60,531 nucleotides of DNA, from NCBI GenBank assembly GCA_000961695.1, contig LADW01000095.1, forward strand, positions 1 to 60,531, in the 5' to 3' direction. Each line of letters begins with the position of its first letter. The first letter of the stretch is position 1. This stretch comes from Hyphomonadaceae bacterium BRH_c29 (lineage in GTDB: Bacteria > Pseudomonadota > Alphaproteobacteria > Caulobacterales > Hyphomonadaceae). The notes below the pieces were generated by a model that had not been told where the DNA came from, did no database searches, and saw nothing but the letters and a program-made list of their open reading frames with translations. Positions 8,503 to 18,453 of the stretch are shown here, in pieces. A program made the position numbers and the translations under genes.

Positions 8503-9390
8503 ATGTCCAGAGCCAAAACACCTTTGGCAGCACTTGCACTGGCATTGGCATCCGTCTCGGCCTGCGCTTCGGCACCGGATCCTGAGGCGGAAGCCGCGGC
8601 GCAGGTGCGTGAGGCGATGGAAGCTGCCATGCAGCCTGCAACGCAGGAAGAAATCGACGCCGCCAACCATTCCGACCCGCTGACCAAGGCAAATTTCTGG
8701 TCGAAAGAATATGCCAAGGATGCGGAAAACATCGACAATGCCCTGACCTTTGCCGACGCGCTGCGCGGCATCGGCTCAACCGAGCGCGCCATCGAAGTTC
8801 TCTCGGAAGTTCTGGTGCTCAAGCCCAATGAACCGCGCATCCTGATGCCGCTCGGCCGCGCGCTTGCTGCAAATGGCAACCAGCTCGGCGCCGCGCGCGC
8901 GTTCGAGCAGACTGCCATGCTGGAGCCGGATCGCGCCGAAGCCTGGGCCGCGCTCGGCACGGCAATGGACCAGTTGGAAAACCATCGCGGCGCGCAGGTT
9001 GCCTACGAAAAGGCTCTGGCAATCGAGCCGGAACGCGCGTCTACGCTGGCCAATTATGGTCTCTCCCTTGCCCTCACTGGCGACCTGCCGGGCGCTGAGG
9101 CAAAACTGCGCCAGGCGTCTGCTGTTGCTCCGGGCGATGCCCGTATCCGGGAAAATCTCGCCCTCGTCCTCGGCCTTCAGGGCCGGTTCGACGAGATGGA
9201 AAAGACCAGCGCCGGCTATGCGCCGGACAAGGTGGTCGAGCAGAATGTCGAACTGCTGAAACAAATGATCGAGCCGGACCATAGCCCGGACGCGCTCGAA
9301 ACCGCGGCAAAAATCACCCCCCCGGTGACAGCGGAAGAGGCTCCGCCAGCTGAAGAGACTGGCCTGCGCCTGAAACGTTCCGGCGACTGA
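8503..9390 (+). CDS. TadD-like TPR lipoprotein of the Flp pilus system
   Basis: The 295-residue protein starts MSRAKTPLAALALALASVSAC, a signal peptide ending in a plausible lipobox (VSAC). It continues as a TPR array with ALRGIGSTERAIEVLSEVLV, ARAFEQTAMLEPDRAEAWAA and AQVAYEKALAIEPERASTLA. A TPR lipoprotein beside cpa/tad genes corresponds to TadD, which helps assemble or localise the secretin. I chose ATG 8503 because CGGAG precedes it and the signal peptide starts there. It converges on tadC and its tail is proline and glutamate rich. Confidence 0.75.
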   Translation: MSRAKTPLAALALALASVSACASAPDPEAEAAAQVREAMEAAMQPATQEEIDAANHSDPLTKANFWSKEYAKDAENIDNALTFADALRGIGSTERAIEVLSEVLVLKPNEPRILMPLGRALAANGNQLGAARAFEQTAMLEPDRAEAWAALGTAMDQLENHRGAQVAYEKALAIEPERASTLANYGLSLALTGDLPGAEAKLRQASAVAPGDARIRENLALVLGLQGRFDEMEKTSAGYAPDKVVEQNVELLKQMIEPDHSPDALETAAKITPPVTAEEAPPAEETGLRLKRSGD

Positions 9391-9482
9391 GCGGCTCTCT
9401 CCGCCTGAGACAGCCCCCGCCGCGCTGGCCAATAGCTCGTACAAATTGGCTTAAATGAATTGAAGTGCCTATCCGGGCCAGA

Positions 9483-10559
9483 TCAGGCCAGGATACGAAC
9501 TTCGACAGGGTAGCCGTCTTCGGAGAGATGGCCCGCGTCGGATCGGCGATCATTGGTGCCGTCCTGCGTCAGGGCCGGAAGAGAGTCGCTCTTCTTCTGC
9601 ATTTTCTGAAACTTGATATAGGCCGGGCCAAGCACGACCAGGAACAGAACCGGCAGGAAGAAAAGGATCATCGGCACGGTCAGCTTGGCTGGCAAAGCGG
9701 CAGCCTTCTTCTCAGCCTCGGCCATCCGCATCTCACGGTTTTCCTTGGCCATGATCCGGAGCGCATCGCCCAGCGGCGTCCCGTAGCGTTCGGCTTGACC
9801 GAGCGCCATACAGACCGCCTTGACGCCTTCATGCCCCGTCCGCTTGGCGAGGTTCTCATAAGCCTGACGCCGCTCGGGCAAGTAAGAAAGCTCGGCAACG
9901 GTCAGCGCGAACTCCTCAGCCAGTTCCGGCGAGGCGCTGCCGATTTCCTGGCTCACCTTGTGAAAGCCCAGTTCGATCGACATGCCGGCCTCGACACAGA
10001 TCAGCAGCATATCCAGCGCATCCGGAAACGCGCGCATAAGAGATTTCTGGCGCTTCGCAGCCAGGTTCGAGACATAGATGTTTGGCGCGTAGAAACCCGC
10101 AGCCGCCCCGAACATGAGCGAGCCATATTTCATCATCGGCGACAGGCCGAGATCATTGACGAAGAAGACGTAGAGGAAAACCAGCAGCGCACCGATGAAC
10201 GGCATCGTCATCCGCGCAAAATAGAAGACAGACACCGGACCGGGGCCACGCATGCCGGCCTTGTTCAGCAAGTCCTGCAGGTTCGGGTCTTCAAGCGCTT
10301 TGGCGAGATTCAGCTTTGAGGAAATCTCACCGATCTTGGAATCATCCTTTCGGCGCAGGCCCTTGCGGCTTTCGAGCGCCGCACGGCTCTGCTTGCGCAA
10401 TTTTTCCCGCTGCATGGACACCGATTTCAGACGCGTTTCGAGCCGGTTACCCTGAAGATAGGGCATGAAGACAGTCAACGCCGTGCCAAACACGGCAACC
10501 GCGACCAGGATCGAGGCCAGGGCTTCCGGATTCATCAGGGAGAGGACTATATCGTACAC
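9483..10559 (-). CDS. tadC: Tad pilus inner-membrane platform protein TadC/CpaH
   Basis: The 358-residue type II secretion F-domain protein has N-terminal and C-terminal membrane helices. Its cytoplasmic domain includes FPDALDMLLICVEAGMSIELGFHKVSQEIG and MALGQAERYGTPLGDALRIMAKE, characteristic of TadC. With TadB it forms the inner-membrane platform that the CpaF ATPase acts on. The start is the GTG at 10559; an internal ATG (MNPEALASIL) 26 bases downstream is an alternative. It is the last gene of the leftward cpa operon, nine bases after tadB. Confidence 0.88.
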   Translation of the reverse strand: MYDIVLSLMNPEALASILVAVAVFGTALTVFMPYLQGNRLETRLKSVSMQREKLRKQSRAALESRKGLRRKDDSKIGEISSKLNLAKALEDPNLQDLLNKAGMRGPGPVSVFYFARMTMPFIGALLVFLYVFFVNDLGLSPMMKYGSLMFGAAAGFYAPNIYVSNLAAKRQKSLMRAFPDALDMLLICVEAGMSIELGFHKVSQEIGSASPELAEEFALTVAELSYLPERRQAYENLAKRTGHEGVKAVCMALGQAERYGTPLGDALRIMAKENREMRMAEAEKKAAALPAKLTVPMILFFLPVLFLVVLGPAYIKFQKMQKKSDSLPALTQDGTNDRRSDAGHLSEDGYPVEVRILA

Positions 10560-10568
10560 TGGGTTTGC

Positions 10569-11603
10569 CTAGATATCCAAGTTGATCATTTTTTTCATGA
10601 CCATGATCCCCGAGAACATGAGGGTCGCCCCTGCGGCCAGAATGACGTGTCCGGTTTCAGTCCGAAACAATTCCAGAATGTAGTCCGGTGTCGTCAGGAA
10701 GACGAGCGTGCCCACAGCAAACGGCAGAGACCCGATGATCATAGCCGAAGCCTTCGCCTCGGAAGACATGGCCTGAATCTTTTCACGCATCATTTTGCGC
10801 GAACGGATCACGGTCGACAGGTTGCCTAGCGCTTCGGAGAGGTTACCGCCGGCCTTGGCCTGAATCAGCAGCACGATCACGAAGAAGTTCACTTCCTGCA
10901 GCGGCACGCGCTTGTAGAACATGTTGAGTGCCCGCTCATTGCCCGCACCCATGGCGAGGTTATCAGCCAGGGTTGCGAACTCGGTCCGCAGCGGCTCAGG
11001 GCTTTCCCTGGAAATGATCCGGATACACTCGCCCAGCGGCAAACCAGACTTGACGCCCCGAACAATAATATCCAGCGCATCAGCAAACTGGTTGATCATC
11101 TTCTTGTGGCGACCTTTGATCATGGTCTTCAGAACGACGCGCGGCAGACCGACAGCCCCGCCGATAAAGGCGCCCAGCACAAGAATTGGACGGCTCTTCA
11201 ACGCGATGCCGGAAATTGTCAGGCCATCGAAACCCGACACAAATATAAACCCGGCACACGCAGCGCCCAGAAGAACCGAAAAGATCCAAAAGGCCGACAT
11301 AGGTATATCAAGGCCAGCCTGAACCAGCCGAGACTTGATCGACTGGGCATTATTGCTCTTGCGCCGAGCCTCACCCTGCTTGCGCAGAGATTCCAGCATT
11401 TCCTGGGTTTTTGCTTTGCGCTTGGCGGACTCGTCCAGAGTTTTCGACACCCTGCCCTTGCCTGCAACTGTCGAACCGACAGCGATGGCGCGTGCGCGTT
11501 TGCGCGCAGCGTCGCTTTCTCCGCTGGAAAACGCGAGACCGATGCCGGCGATCGCAAGGAAAGCCAGCACGGCAACGAGAATGGTCAAAACGTTCCCATC
11601 CAT
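10569..11603 (-). CDS. tadB: Tad pilus inner-membrane platform protein TadB/CpaG
   Basis: The 344-residue protein has an N-terminal membrane helix and a charged linker. The type II secretion F domain follows (FADALDIIVRGVKSGLPLGECIRIISRESPEPL and LIQAKAGGNLSEALGNLSTVIRSR), and two C-terminal helices close it. This is TadB, partner of TadC in the pilus platform. It starts three bases after the cpaF stop and ends nine bases before tadC, so the three are co-transcribed. Confidence 0.9.
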   Translation of the reverse strand: MDGNVLTILVAVLAFLAIAGIGLAFSSGESDAARKRARAIAVGSTVAGKGRVSKTLDESAKRKAKTQEMLESLRKQGEARRKSNNAQSIKSRLVQAGLDIPMSAFWIFSVLLGAACAGFIFVSGFDGLTISGIALKSRPILVLGAFIGGAVGLPRVVLKTMIKGRHKKMINQFADALDIIVRGVKSGLPLGECIRIISRESPEPLRTEFATLADNLAMGAGNERALNMFYKRVPLQEVNFFVIVLLIQAKAGGNLSEALGNLSTVIRSRKMMREKIQAMSSEAKASAMIIGSLPFAVGTLVFLTTPDYILELFRTETGHVILAAGATLMFSGIMVMKKMINLDI

Positions 11604-11606
11604 CGA

Positions 11607-13112
11607 TCAGGCTCCCAACTCGTCGAGGGCGGCAGCCAGTTCGCGCTCAAGATTGTAATAGGACGCACGATCCCAGAAGCGCGGACGACCAATACCGGTA
11701 CCGCGATGCGTGCCGATAACCTTGCCATTTTCGTCTTCGCCTTCGATCTCGTATTTCAGCACGTCCTGAAGCACGATCGTATCACCTTCGAGTCCCAGAA
11801 CTTCCGTAATGTTGATGATGCGGCGTGAGCCATCCCGCAGACGGGAGGCCTGTACGACAATATCGATAGAACCGACGATCATTTCCCGGATCGTCTTTGC
11901 CGGCAGGGAGAAGCCGCCCATGGTGATCATGGATTCAATCCGGCTGAGGGCTTCGCGTGGACTGTTGGCGTGCAGCGTTCCCATCGAGCCATCGTGGCCT
12001 GTGTTCATGGCCTGCAGAAGGTCAAACGCTTCCGGTCCACGCACCTCGCCCACGATGATCCGCTCGGGACGCATACGCAGACAGTTCTTCACAAGATCCC
12101 GCATCGTGATCTCACCCGAACCCTCGATGTTCGGCGGGCGGGTTTCGAGGCGCACAACATGCGGCTGTTGCAATTGAAGTTCGGCAGAGTCTTCGCAGGT
12201 AATGACGCGCTCGGTCGGATCGATGAAGCCGGTCAGGCAGTTGAGCAGCGTCGTCTTGCCCGAACCCGTACCACCGGAGATCAGAACGTTGCAGCGCGCA
12301 TGACCAATGATCCGGAGCAGTTCCGCCCCAGGTTCGCTGATCGACCCGAAATTCACGAGATCCTGAAGGCGCAACTTGTCCTTCTTGAACTTACGAATGG
12401 TGAGCGTCGGGCCATCAATTGCAAGCGGCGGCGCAATGACGTTCACACGTGAGCCATCCAGCAGGCGTGCGTCACAGATCGGCGAGGAATCGTCGACCCG
12501 GCGGCCAACCTGACTCACGATCCGCTGGCAGATGTTCATCAGCTGGGCATTGTCGCGGAACCGGATATTGGTGCGCTCGATCTTGCCGTTGACCTCGATA
12601 TAGGTCGTATCGGCGCCATTCACCATGATGTCGGCGATGTCGTCACGTGCCAGAAGCGGCTCCAACGGGCCATAGCCAAGCACGTCGTTACAGATGTCGT
12701 CGAGCAGCTGCTCCTGCTCGGACAGCGACATCACCACATTCTTGATGCTGATGATTTCAACGACAATGTCGCGGATCTCTTCCCGCGCGCTTTCGGAATC
12801 GAGCTGTGCCAGCTGTGACAGGTCAATCGTATCGATCAGCGCGTTGAAGATCGTGGTCTTCGTTGCGTAATACTGCTCGGACTGCTGCGAGACCTGGCGG
12901 ACGGCCTCCCTTTTCGGCTCTGTCGGTCTCGGCGAAGGCGGTGGCGCAGCCTTGGGCGCACCTTTTACGGCGACGGGCTTGGGCCCGGACGGCCGACCGA
13001 CTTTTGCTGCTTCCGGACGCGGTGCAACCGGTGCGGCCACATCTTTCGTCGCCGGCGCAGGGCTCGGCGCCGCTGTCGGTGTCGAAGAAGGTGAGCGTTT
13101 TCCGAATGCCAT
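11607..13112 (-). CDS. cpaF: Pilus assembly ATPase CpaF/TadA
   Basis: The 501-residue secretion ATPase of the VirB11/PulE class has Walker A GGTGSGKT at 280-287 and an acidic Asp-box region [20 protein letters not shown]. It continues with [40 protein letters not shown] His and Walker B motifs. It powers Flp pilus extension and possibly retraction. Residues ~10-70 form a proline- and alanine-rich tail expected to be disordered. It sits between cpaE and tadB in the leftward operon. Confidence 0.95.
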   Translation of the reverse strand: MAFGKRSPSSTPTAAPSPAPATKDVAAPVAPRPEAAKVGRPSGPKPVAVKGAPKAAPPPSPRPTEPKREAVRQVSQQSEQYYATKTTIFNALIDTIDLSQLAQLDSESAREEIRDIVVEIISIKNVVMSLSEQEQLLDDICNDVLGYGPLEPLLARDDIADIMVNGADTTYIEVNGKIERTNIRFRDNAQLMNICQRIVSQVGRRVDDSSPICDARLLDGSRVNVIAPPLAIDGPTLTIRKFKKDKLRLQDLVNFGSISEPGAELLRIIGHARCNVLISGGTGSGKTTLLNCLTGFIDPTERVITCEDSAELQLQQPHVVRLETRPPNIEGSGEITMRDLVKNCLRMRPERIIVGEVRGPEAFDLLQAMNTGHDGSMGTLHANSPREALSRIESMITMGGFSLPAKTIREMIVGSIDIVVQASRLRDGSRRIINITEVLGLEGDTIVLQDVLKYEIEGEDENGKVIGTHRGTGIGRPRFWDRASYYNLERELAAALDELGA

Positions 13113-13135
13113 TTAATCGTTCCGTTTCGCCCGGC

Positions 13136-14536
13136 CTATTTGCCAAGCAATTTCTTGATTAAGGATTTCTGCTGCAGTTCGACCGTGCGACCTGTCAGCA
13201 ACGAGGCAAGATGGTCGATCGCCTGGGATGACCGCGCGGTCGGGTCCGTCTCCGAGATCATCTGACCATTGTTCGCCGCTGTACCGAACAGTTCCGGTTC
13301 GAAGGGCAGGATCACTTCCGGCTCGATCCCAATCGCGGCACCGAAATCCTTCACGGGGATTTCCGGCCGTTTCGGCACGCCCGACATGTTGATGATCAGA
13401 CGAGGCGGGTTGTCGTTGGGACGCGCTGCTTTGAGCTGGTCGATATAGTTCTTGCCGTTGCGAAGCGACGCGAGATCCGGCTGGCAAACGACGATCACTT
13501 CATCCGAGGCGACCAGTGTGCGCTGCACCCAGCGGCTCCAGACGTGCGGAAGATCAAGAACGAGATACGGCACGTTGCGACGAACGACTTCAATCACGGA
13601 GAGGTAGGACTCATCCGGAATGTCCATGATCTGACCGATCGACGCCGGCGCAGTGAACAGCGACAACCGGTCGCTGGCTTTCGCTAGCAGGCGTTCGATC
13701 ACAGCATCGTCGGCCCGTTCCGGCTGAAGCAGTGCATCGGCAATCGTCTGGGTCGGCTCCTGGTTGAAGTCGAGCGCTGTCGTACCGAAGGACAGGTCAA
13801 GATCGACAAGCGTCGTGTTGACCTTCGCGTTCTCGGCCAGTGCCCAAGCCAGGTTGTGCGCAATAGTAGAGGCCCCTACCCCGCCTTTTGCACCGACGAC
13901 GGAGATCTGCTTCCCTACAAAAGGGGCATCCGGATCGGTGAACAGGCTGGAAATCGACCGCATGATTTGCAGCGGCTGGAAGGGCGGCACCAGGTATTCG
14001 CTGACGCCGCGCGCCACCAGCTGACGATACAGAGAAATGTCATTGATCGCGCCGATGACCATGACCTTGACGGTCTCGTCGCAATGTTCGGCGAGGGAGT
14101 CGATCTGGCCAATCAGCTGTGCCGAACGGGCTGTCGATTCGATCAGAAGCAGGTTTGGCGAGGGGTTCTGACGCATGAAATCGATAGCGGCCGCGATGCC
14201 ACCCGCATGGGCCTCGATCGTCGCCCGGCCCATACGGCGGTCGCGTGCACAGACCTCCATAAGGAGGCGCGTTTCATCACGCTCGTAGAAGACCTGAATC
14301 GAAACGGCCGGTAACATGACGTCACCACCAGACTCTTCAGGTGACGCGAAGATGGGCTGATCATATTCGATCTCGCGGTTCGGCGTATCGAGATCGACCA
14401 TAACCGACGGCTCGGAGGCCGTGTCGTTTACCGGCTCTTCGACCGGCAACACCAGATCCGACATCGGATCATTTGCAAAGACATCTTCGAAATCGGATTC
14501 GAAGTCGGACTCGCGAAGCGTTTTCTCGTTAGACAT
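13136..14536 (-). CDS. cpaE: Pilus assembly protein CpaE/TadZ, ParA/MinD-like
   Basis: The 466-residue protein has an acidic N-terminal tail and a receiver-like domain (~80-200). A ParA/MinD-type ATPase domain follows, with the P-loop GAKGGVGAST (215-224). The signature Lys217 is present but the usual second lysine position is Ala, as is common in CpaE/TadZ. It localises the pilus machine, in Caulobacter to one pole. It is followed by cpaF after 23 bases. Confidence 0.9.
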   Translation of the reverse strand: MSNEKTLRESDFESDFEDVFANDPMSDLVLPVEEPVNDTASEPSVMVDLDTPNREIEYDQPIFASPEESGGDVMLPAVSIQVFYERDETRLLMEVCARDRRMGRATIEAHAGGIAAAIDFMRQNPSPNLLLIESTARSAQLIGQIDSLAEHCDETVKVMVIGAINDISLYRQLVARGVSEYLVPPFQPLQIMRSISSLFTDPDAPFVGKQISVVGAKGGVGASTIAHNLAWALAENAKVNTTLVDLDLSFGTTALDFNQEPTQTIADALLQPERADDAVIERLLAKASDRLSLFTAPASIGQIMDIPDESYLSVIEVVRRNVPYLVLDLPHVWSRWVQRTLVASDEVIVVCQPDLASLRNGKNYIDQLKAARPNDNPPRLIINMSGVPKRPEIPVKDFGAAIGIEPEVILPFEPELFGTAANNGQMISETDPTARSSQAIDHLASLLTGRTVELQQKSLIKKLLGK

Positions 14537-14563
14537 GGCTCTTCTGATCCCTTGTCGTGCGCG

Positions 14564-15277
14564 TTAGTTCGAAACAGCTTGCGAAACCGTGCCCGATTCC
14601 TGTTGGGTTCGGGTAGCTGCCGTGGACTCGCCCTGGCGGAATTTCTCAAGAATGATACCCCGGCGGATCGGATCCGCCTGACCCAGCGGGCGCGTACCGA
14701 GCAAGTCTGCCGGGTCCGCAATCATCGCCGCCAGGTTTGACCGCACCGCGCAGCCGAGTGTGGAGCGCTCATTGTTGGTGCTGACATCGGAAAAATCGAT
14801 TGATGCCTGAGACTGGCAGTCGGGCGCAATCGCTGTGTAGCTCTGAAACGCCAGGATCAGCGGTTCGGAAACCAGCGACTCGGTGCCATGACTGGTACCG
14901 GCGATTTCTTCATATTGAACGCCGCTTTCGTACGCGATGGCGCGCGCCTCAGCGACAGCAGCAACAGCAAGCTGCGGATTGGCCGATGATGCCGGCAGAG
15001 ACATGATCAGGGGGCCGTGCCCGTGATCCCTGTAGGCAGCGACGAAATTGGCGATGCTCGCCTTGTCGGCAAGGCTGAGTTCGGATGCCTGCGGATGAAT
15101 GCCGACTTCCAGGAATTCCGTCTTCTTTTCGACCTTGATCGCGTTACGATCAAGCGCCGTACCCTGGAGATAGGATTGCGGCACGTTGCTGGGTGCCGAG
15201 CTCGCGCAGGCCGCAAGGGCCGCCAGGCCGAGTCCGGCGGCGAGCAGTGTTGCGGCGGGTTTCAGGATTCTGGTCAC
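14564..15277 (-). CDS. cpaD: Pilus assembly lipoprotein CpaD
   Basis: The 237-residue protein starts with a signal peptide and lipobox LAAC, the lipidated Cys being residue 24. The CpaD domain follows: EVGIHPQASELSLADKASIANFVAAYRDHGHGPL, then an OmpA/peptidoglycan-like fold ending with NLAAMIADPADLLGTRPLG and RRGIILEKFRQGE, the family's conserved end. It is an outer-membrane or periplasmic part of the secretin complex. The start is GTG, with AGGGGA upstream. It lies between cpaC and cpaE. Confidence 0.9.
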   Translation of the reverse strand: MTRILKPAATLLAAGLGLAALAACASSAPSNVPQSYLQGTALDRNAIKVEKKTEFLEVGIHPQASELSLADKASIANFVAAYRDHGHGPLIMSLPASSANPQLAVAAVAEARAIAYESGVQYEEIAGTSHGTESLVSEPLILAFQSYTAIAPDCQSQASIDFSDVSTNNERSTLGCAVRSNLAAMIADPADLLGTRPLGQADPIRRGIILEKFRQGESTAATRTQQESGTVSQAVSN

Positions 15278-15288
15278 CTTCTGGTCCC

Positions 15289-16845
15289 CTATTCCTCGAT
15301 GAAGCCCACAGGGGCACGATAATCGGATGCCTCGACGGGGGCGCCGTCGCGGCCATATTGTTCGTTCAGCTTTCCGAACAGGATCGTCTTCGCATCAGAG
15401 GCGTTAGCGTAGCCATCCGCCGGCGTGCGAAGCTGGTTCTTGCTGGTTGGATCGACGAGGTAAGGCGTGACAATCACAACCAGTTCGGTCTCTTCCTGAA
15501 TGAAGTCGCGCGACTGGAACAGGGCGCCCAGGATCGGCAGTTTCTTCAGGCCCGGGATCTGGTCGAGGCTCTGACGAGACTTCGACTGGATCAGGCCCGC
15601 CATCATCATCGAGCCACCAGACGGCAACTCAATCGTTGATTCGGCGCGCCGAACTGACAGAGCCGGCAAGGTGACACCTTCAACCGTCACCGTATTTCCA
15701 GAAGCGTCCACGCTTGTGCTGCTGGAACCCTGGAAGGCACCTTCAGAACTCAGTTCTGAAACTTCAGTTGAAACCTTCAGAGATATGCGCCCCTCGGAAA
15801 GGACGACCGGCGTAAAGCCCAGGCCCACACCATACGGTTTGAATTCGACGGTGATACGCCCGCTCTGGTCTTGCCCGACCGGAACCGGAAACTCACCACC
15901 CGCGAGGAACTTGGCGCTTTCACCCGACATCGCAACGATGTTCGGTTCAGCGAGCGTCTTAACAATACCGATCCGCTCAAGCGCGTTCAGCTCAAGCCCG
16001 ACGCTCGACTGCAGGTCATTGCCGACATAGTTTGCATACGTTGCGGTGCCCGAAAAGCCCCCCAGAGACCGCCCCTGCAGGGGAAAACCGAGGCTCGAGC
16101 CGACATCACTCGTAACGGAGAATGGCAGACCTGGCACCAATGCTGTTGTGCCGGTGTCAACGGGGGGATTGCCCGTGTAGAGCTGCTTTGCGACCAGACT
16201 TGCGAAATCACCAAAGCTCGGCGCGCCCGTCAGGTTGATTCCGAGCTGTTTGATCGCGTTGCGCTGCATCTCGACAATGCGAACTTCCAGCATGACCTGG
16301 TCCTTGGCCGCGACATTGATCATGTTCACGATCTTGGTCTCATCGTCGGCGCGCAGATAGGCCTCGACCAGGCGCTGGACCGCATCAGATTCTGACAGGC
16401 TGTCCGTCGTGCCGGTGATCACGACATTGCCGTTCAGGCCTTCGATTTTGACCCGAGCCCCCGGCACGTGGCGGGCAATGAGCTCTTCGATGCTGGCCAT
16501 GTCCATCTCGACATTGATTTCGAGATTGAGCAGCTGATTGCCGTCCCGGTCGAAAACGAAAGCGTTGGTCTGACCGTAATTGACGCCCCGGAAAATGATC
16601 CGTTGGGAGGTCTGCACAACCGCGTCGGCGATCTTCGGATTGGTGATCACAACGTCTGCTGCTGGTGAGCTGAGATCGATAATGGTCGACTTGTTCAGGC
16701 CAAGCGTAATCTGCTCACTGAAGGACGACTCACCGGGTTGCGTGATTTGTGCTGTAAACCCGTTTGGGCCGGCAAAGGCTAACGGGCCCATGATCAAGGA
16801 CAGTGCAAACGCGACTGCCGATCTGACTGACAGGAAGGCCTTCAT
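15289..16845 (-). CDS. cpaC: Pilus secretin CpaC/RcpA
   Basis: The 518-residue protein has a signal peptide, then the pilus-secretin N-domain (ITLGLNKSTIIDLSSPAADVVI...). A BON-like domain follows (KIEGLNGNVVITGTTDSLSE), then the secretin pore domain with GIVKTLAEPNIVAMSGESAKFLAGGEFPVPV and the C-terminal VIVTPYLVDP. It forms the outer-membrane channel for the Flp pilus. A second protein with only the N-domain is encoded at 18907-19350. It is in the operon between cpaB and cpaD, two bases after cpaB. Confidence 0.95.
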   Translation of the reverse strand: MKAFLSVRSAVAFALSLIMGPLAFAGPNGFTAQITQPGESSFSEQITLGLNKSTIIDLSSPAADVVITNPKIADAVVQTSQRIIFRGVNYGQTNAFVFDRDGNQLLNLEINVEMDMASIEELIARHVPGARVKIEGLNGNVVITGTTDSLSESDAVQRLVEAYLRADDETKIVNMINVAAKDQVMLEVRIVEMQRNAIKQLGINLTGAPSFGDFASLVAKQLYTGNPPVDTGTTALVPGLPFSVTSDVGSSLGFPLQGRSLGGFSGTATYANYVGNDLQSSVGLELNALERIGIVKTLAEPNIVAMSGESAKFLAGGEFPVPVGQDQSGRITVEFKPYGVGLGFTPVVLSEGRISLKVSTEVSELSSEGAFQGSSSTSVDASGNTVTVEGVTLPALSVRRAESTIELPSGGSMMMAGLIQSKSRQSLDQIPGLKKLPILGALFQSRDFIQEETELVVIVTPYLVDPTSKNQLRTPADGYANASDAKTILFGKLNEQYGRDGAPVEASDYRAPVGFIEE

Positions 16846-16847
16846 AC

Positions 16848-17690
16848 TCAGCTACCCCCAATGCCGGCAGAGGCCTGGCCATTGCGATAAATTGTGATGC
16901 CATTACCGGGCGAATTTCCGCCCTGAAGGAGATCGGTACGAGCGCCCCGCGACCCGGTGTCGCGTGCATCGGACCACGGGCGCAGCGACAGTGAGATAGT
17001 GCCAAGGCGCTGGGCGTGCGCGATCAGCTCGGCTTCCTCCGGCAGCACTTCAAGTGTCGCCGTGTTGCCAATCTGCGAAGCGGATTCGGAATCGCCTTGG
17101 GCGAAGACCTGGTCGATTGCCAGTACGCGAGCGTTCTTAAGGATGGTTTCCGTCACCGGGCGGTCGATAACCGCCTCAGCCATGGCAACTTGCGCCTGAT
17201 AGGTCAGGATCACGTCAACCCGGTCGTCCGGCAGAATGAAGCCGCCAGAAGCTGATTCGGTGGAAATCTCGACCGAGATGGCCCGCATGCCAGGCGCCAG
17301 CAAGGCAGCCATGAACCCGGTCTCCCCTTTCATGACCAGCTTCTGCGGCAGAATCGGCTCTTCCCCGTAAATCGCAATACGGACAACACTTCCGGACAGC
17401 TCGCTGATCGCGTCAGGATTGTCAGCCTCGGTCTGATAACCCGTCACCACATTGTTTTCCGGCCACGGGGCCCATTGGAAATCATCTGGCGACAGCAATT
17501 CACCGACGACCAGATCATGTTTGGCTACCAGGACCTGGGTTTCAGAAACCTCTTTTGTCTGGAGGAGGGTCTGCTGCTCGGTAACGGTCTGCGTTACAGT
17601 GCGAGGCTGGGCCAGCCCCCGGACGAGAAATGCTGCCGCAATGGCTGCGGCGGCCGCGCCAACCAGAATAATGAGACGCATCGGCGACAT
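16848..17690 (-). CDS. cpaB: Pilus assembly protein CpaB/RcpC
   Basis: The 280-residue protein has one N-terminal membrane helix (LIILVGAAAAAIAAAFLVRG). A SAF-type domain follows (TQVLVAKHDLVVGELLSPDDFQWAPWPE), then the CpaB/RcpC core RAISVEISTESASGGFILPDDRVDVILTYQ. It is a periplasmic partner of the secretin. The 100-base gap upstream of it, the largest among the leftward cpa genes downstream of cpaA, could hold its own promoter. GGGAG precedes the ATG. Confidence 0.92.
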   Translation of the reverse strand: MSPMRLIILVGAAAAAIAAAFLVRGLAQPRTVTQTVTEQQTLLQTKEVSETQVLVAKHDLVVGELLSPDDFQWAPWPENNVVTGYQTEADNPDAISELSGSVVRIAIYGEEPILPQKLVMKGETGFMAALLAPGMRAISVEISTESASGGFILPDDRVDVILTYQAQVAMAEAVIDRPVTETILKNARVLAIDQVFAQGDSESASQIGNTATLEVLPEEAELIAHAQRLGTISLSLRPWSDARDTGSRGARTDLLQGGNSPGNGITIYRNGQASAGIGGS

Positions 17691-17779
17691 GGAGCGGAAC
17701 TCCCTTTAACTTAAGATACAAAGGGACTCTGGCTGATTTGTGCCTGTCCCCATCCGTGAGCCAGAATCACACACCAGAC

Positions 17780-17794
17780 CTAAAGCAACGTTAA
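17780..17794. promoter_or_regulatory. Weak candidate CtrA box upstream of cpaB
   Basis: On the minus strand TTAA-N7-TTAG matches seven of eight positions of the CtrA consensus TTAA-N7-TTAA. It lies about 90 bases upstream of cpaB and overlaps the end of cpaA. In Caulobacter, CtrA controls pilus genes. A match of this quality can occur by chance. Confidence 0.25.
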
Positions 17795-18306
17795 CCGATT
17801 ACTCCGGCAAATTTTAATGTCTGGGAAAGGATTGGAGACGCCGGACTGGCCATAAAGACCCCTGCTGCGATGGCCACACCGTAAGGCACACCGGCCTTTT
17901 CCTCGAATGGCGCGCGGATCGGGCCCGGCACCACCGCCGCCGGAATGGTTTGGCGAACGAGCAGGATCACCATGGCGCAGAGTCCGCCGGTGACTGCCAT
18001 GGTGAAAAGAAATTCCATCGAAGCTGAGGGTCCGACCCAAAGCATGACGGCGGGAATCATTTTCGCATCCCCTCCCCCAAACACGCGGAACGCAAACAGG
18101 CCAAAGGCAATGACGAAGGCGGCCAGTCCCGCCAGCACATGGCCGATCAGGATCTCAATCGGCAGGCCGGAGAATACCGCTGCAGGAATGAACAGGGCTG
18201 CCAGCGCCAGGTTCAGCCAGTTCGGAATGGTCAGACTATTGACGTCGTGAAGGGCGGCAAAAAGGCAAAGTGCCAGAAAAAGTCCGCCGAGAATGAACAA
18301 GATCAT
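17791..18306 (-). CDS. cpaA: Prepilin peptidase CpaA/TadV (A24 family)
   Basis: The 171-residue membrane protein has the two catalytic aspartates of type IV prepilin peptidases: Asp21 in LHDVNSLTIPNW and Asp80 in FGGGDAKM. Short single-domain length without the zinc-binding methylase part is typical of CpaA/TadV. It cleaves the leader from the Flp pilin and from the TadE-like minor pilins encoded nearby. It follows pilA in the same direction, beyond a terminator, so its transcription may depend on read-through or a separate promoter. Confidence 0.93.
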   Translation of the reverse strand: MILFILGGLFLALCLFAALHDVNSLTIPNWLNLALAALFIPAAVFSGLPIEILIGHVLAGLAAFVIAFGLFAFRVFGGGDAKMIPAVMLWVGPSASMEFLFTMAVTGGLCAMVILLVRQTIPAAVVPGPIRAPFEEKAGVPYGVAIAAGVFMASPASPILSQTLKFAGVIG

Positions 18307-18395
18307 GTCCGCGTTCCTTGCTTTAAAGGTTCGCCGGGACCCTGACGGGTAAATCCTAAGGAATGCTGATTGGGCTTCCCGCCCGGAATTGCAGA

Positions 18396-18430
18396 CAAAG
18401 AAAAAGGCCGCCAGGTTTCCCTGACGGCCT
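18396..18430 (-). terminator. Intrinsic terminator of pilA
   Basis: Read leftward, an 11-bp stem (AGGCCGTCAGG / CCTGGCGGCCT, one G-T pair) with a GAAA loop is followed by TTTTTCTTT. It lies 24 bases after the pilA stop. It probably lets pilA be expressed far above the assembly genes, with partial read-through into cpaA. Confidence 0.9.
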
Positions 18431-18453
18431 CTTCTTATTCATTCGATGGCCTA

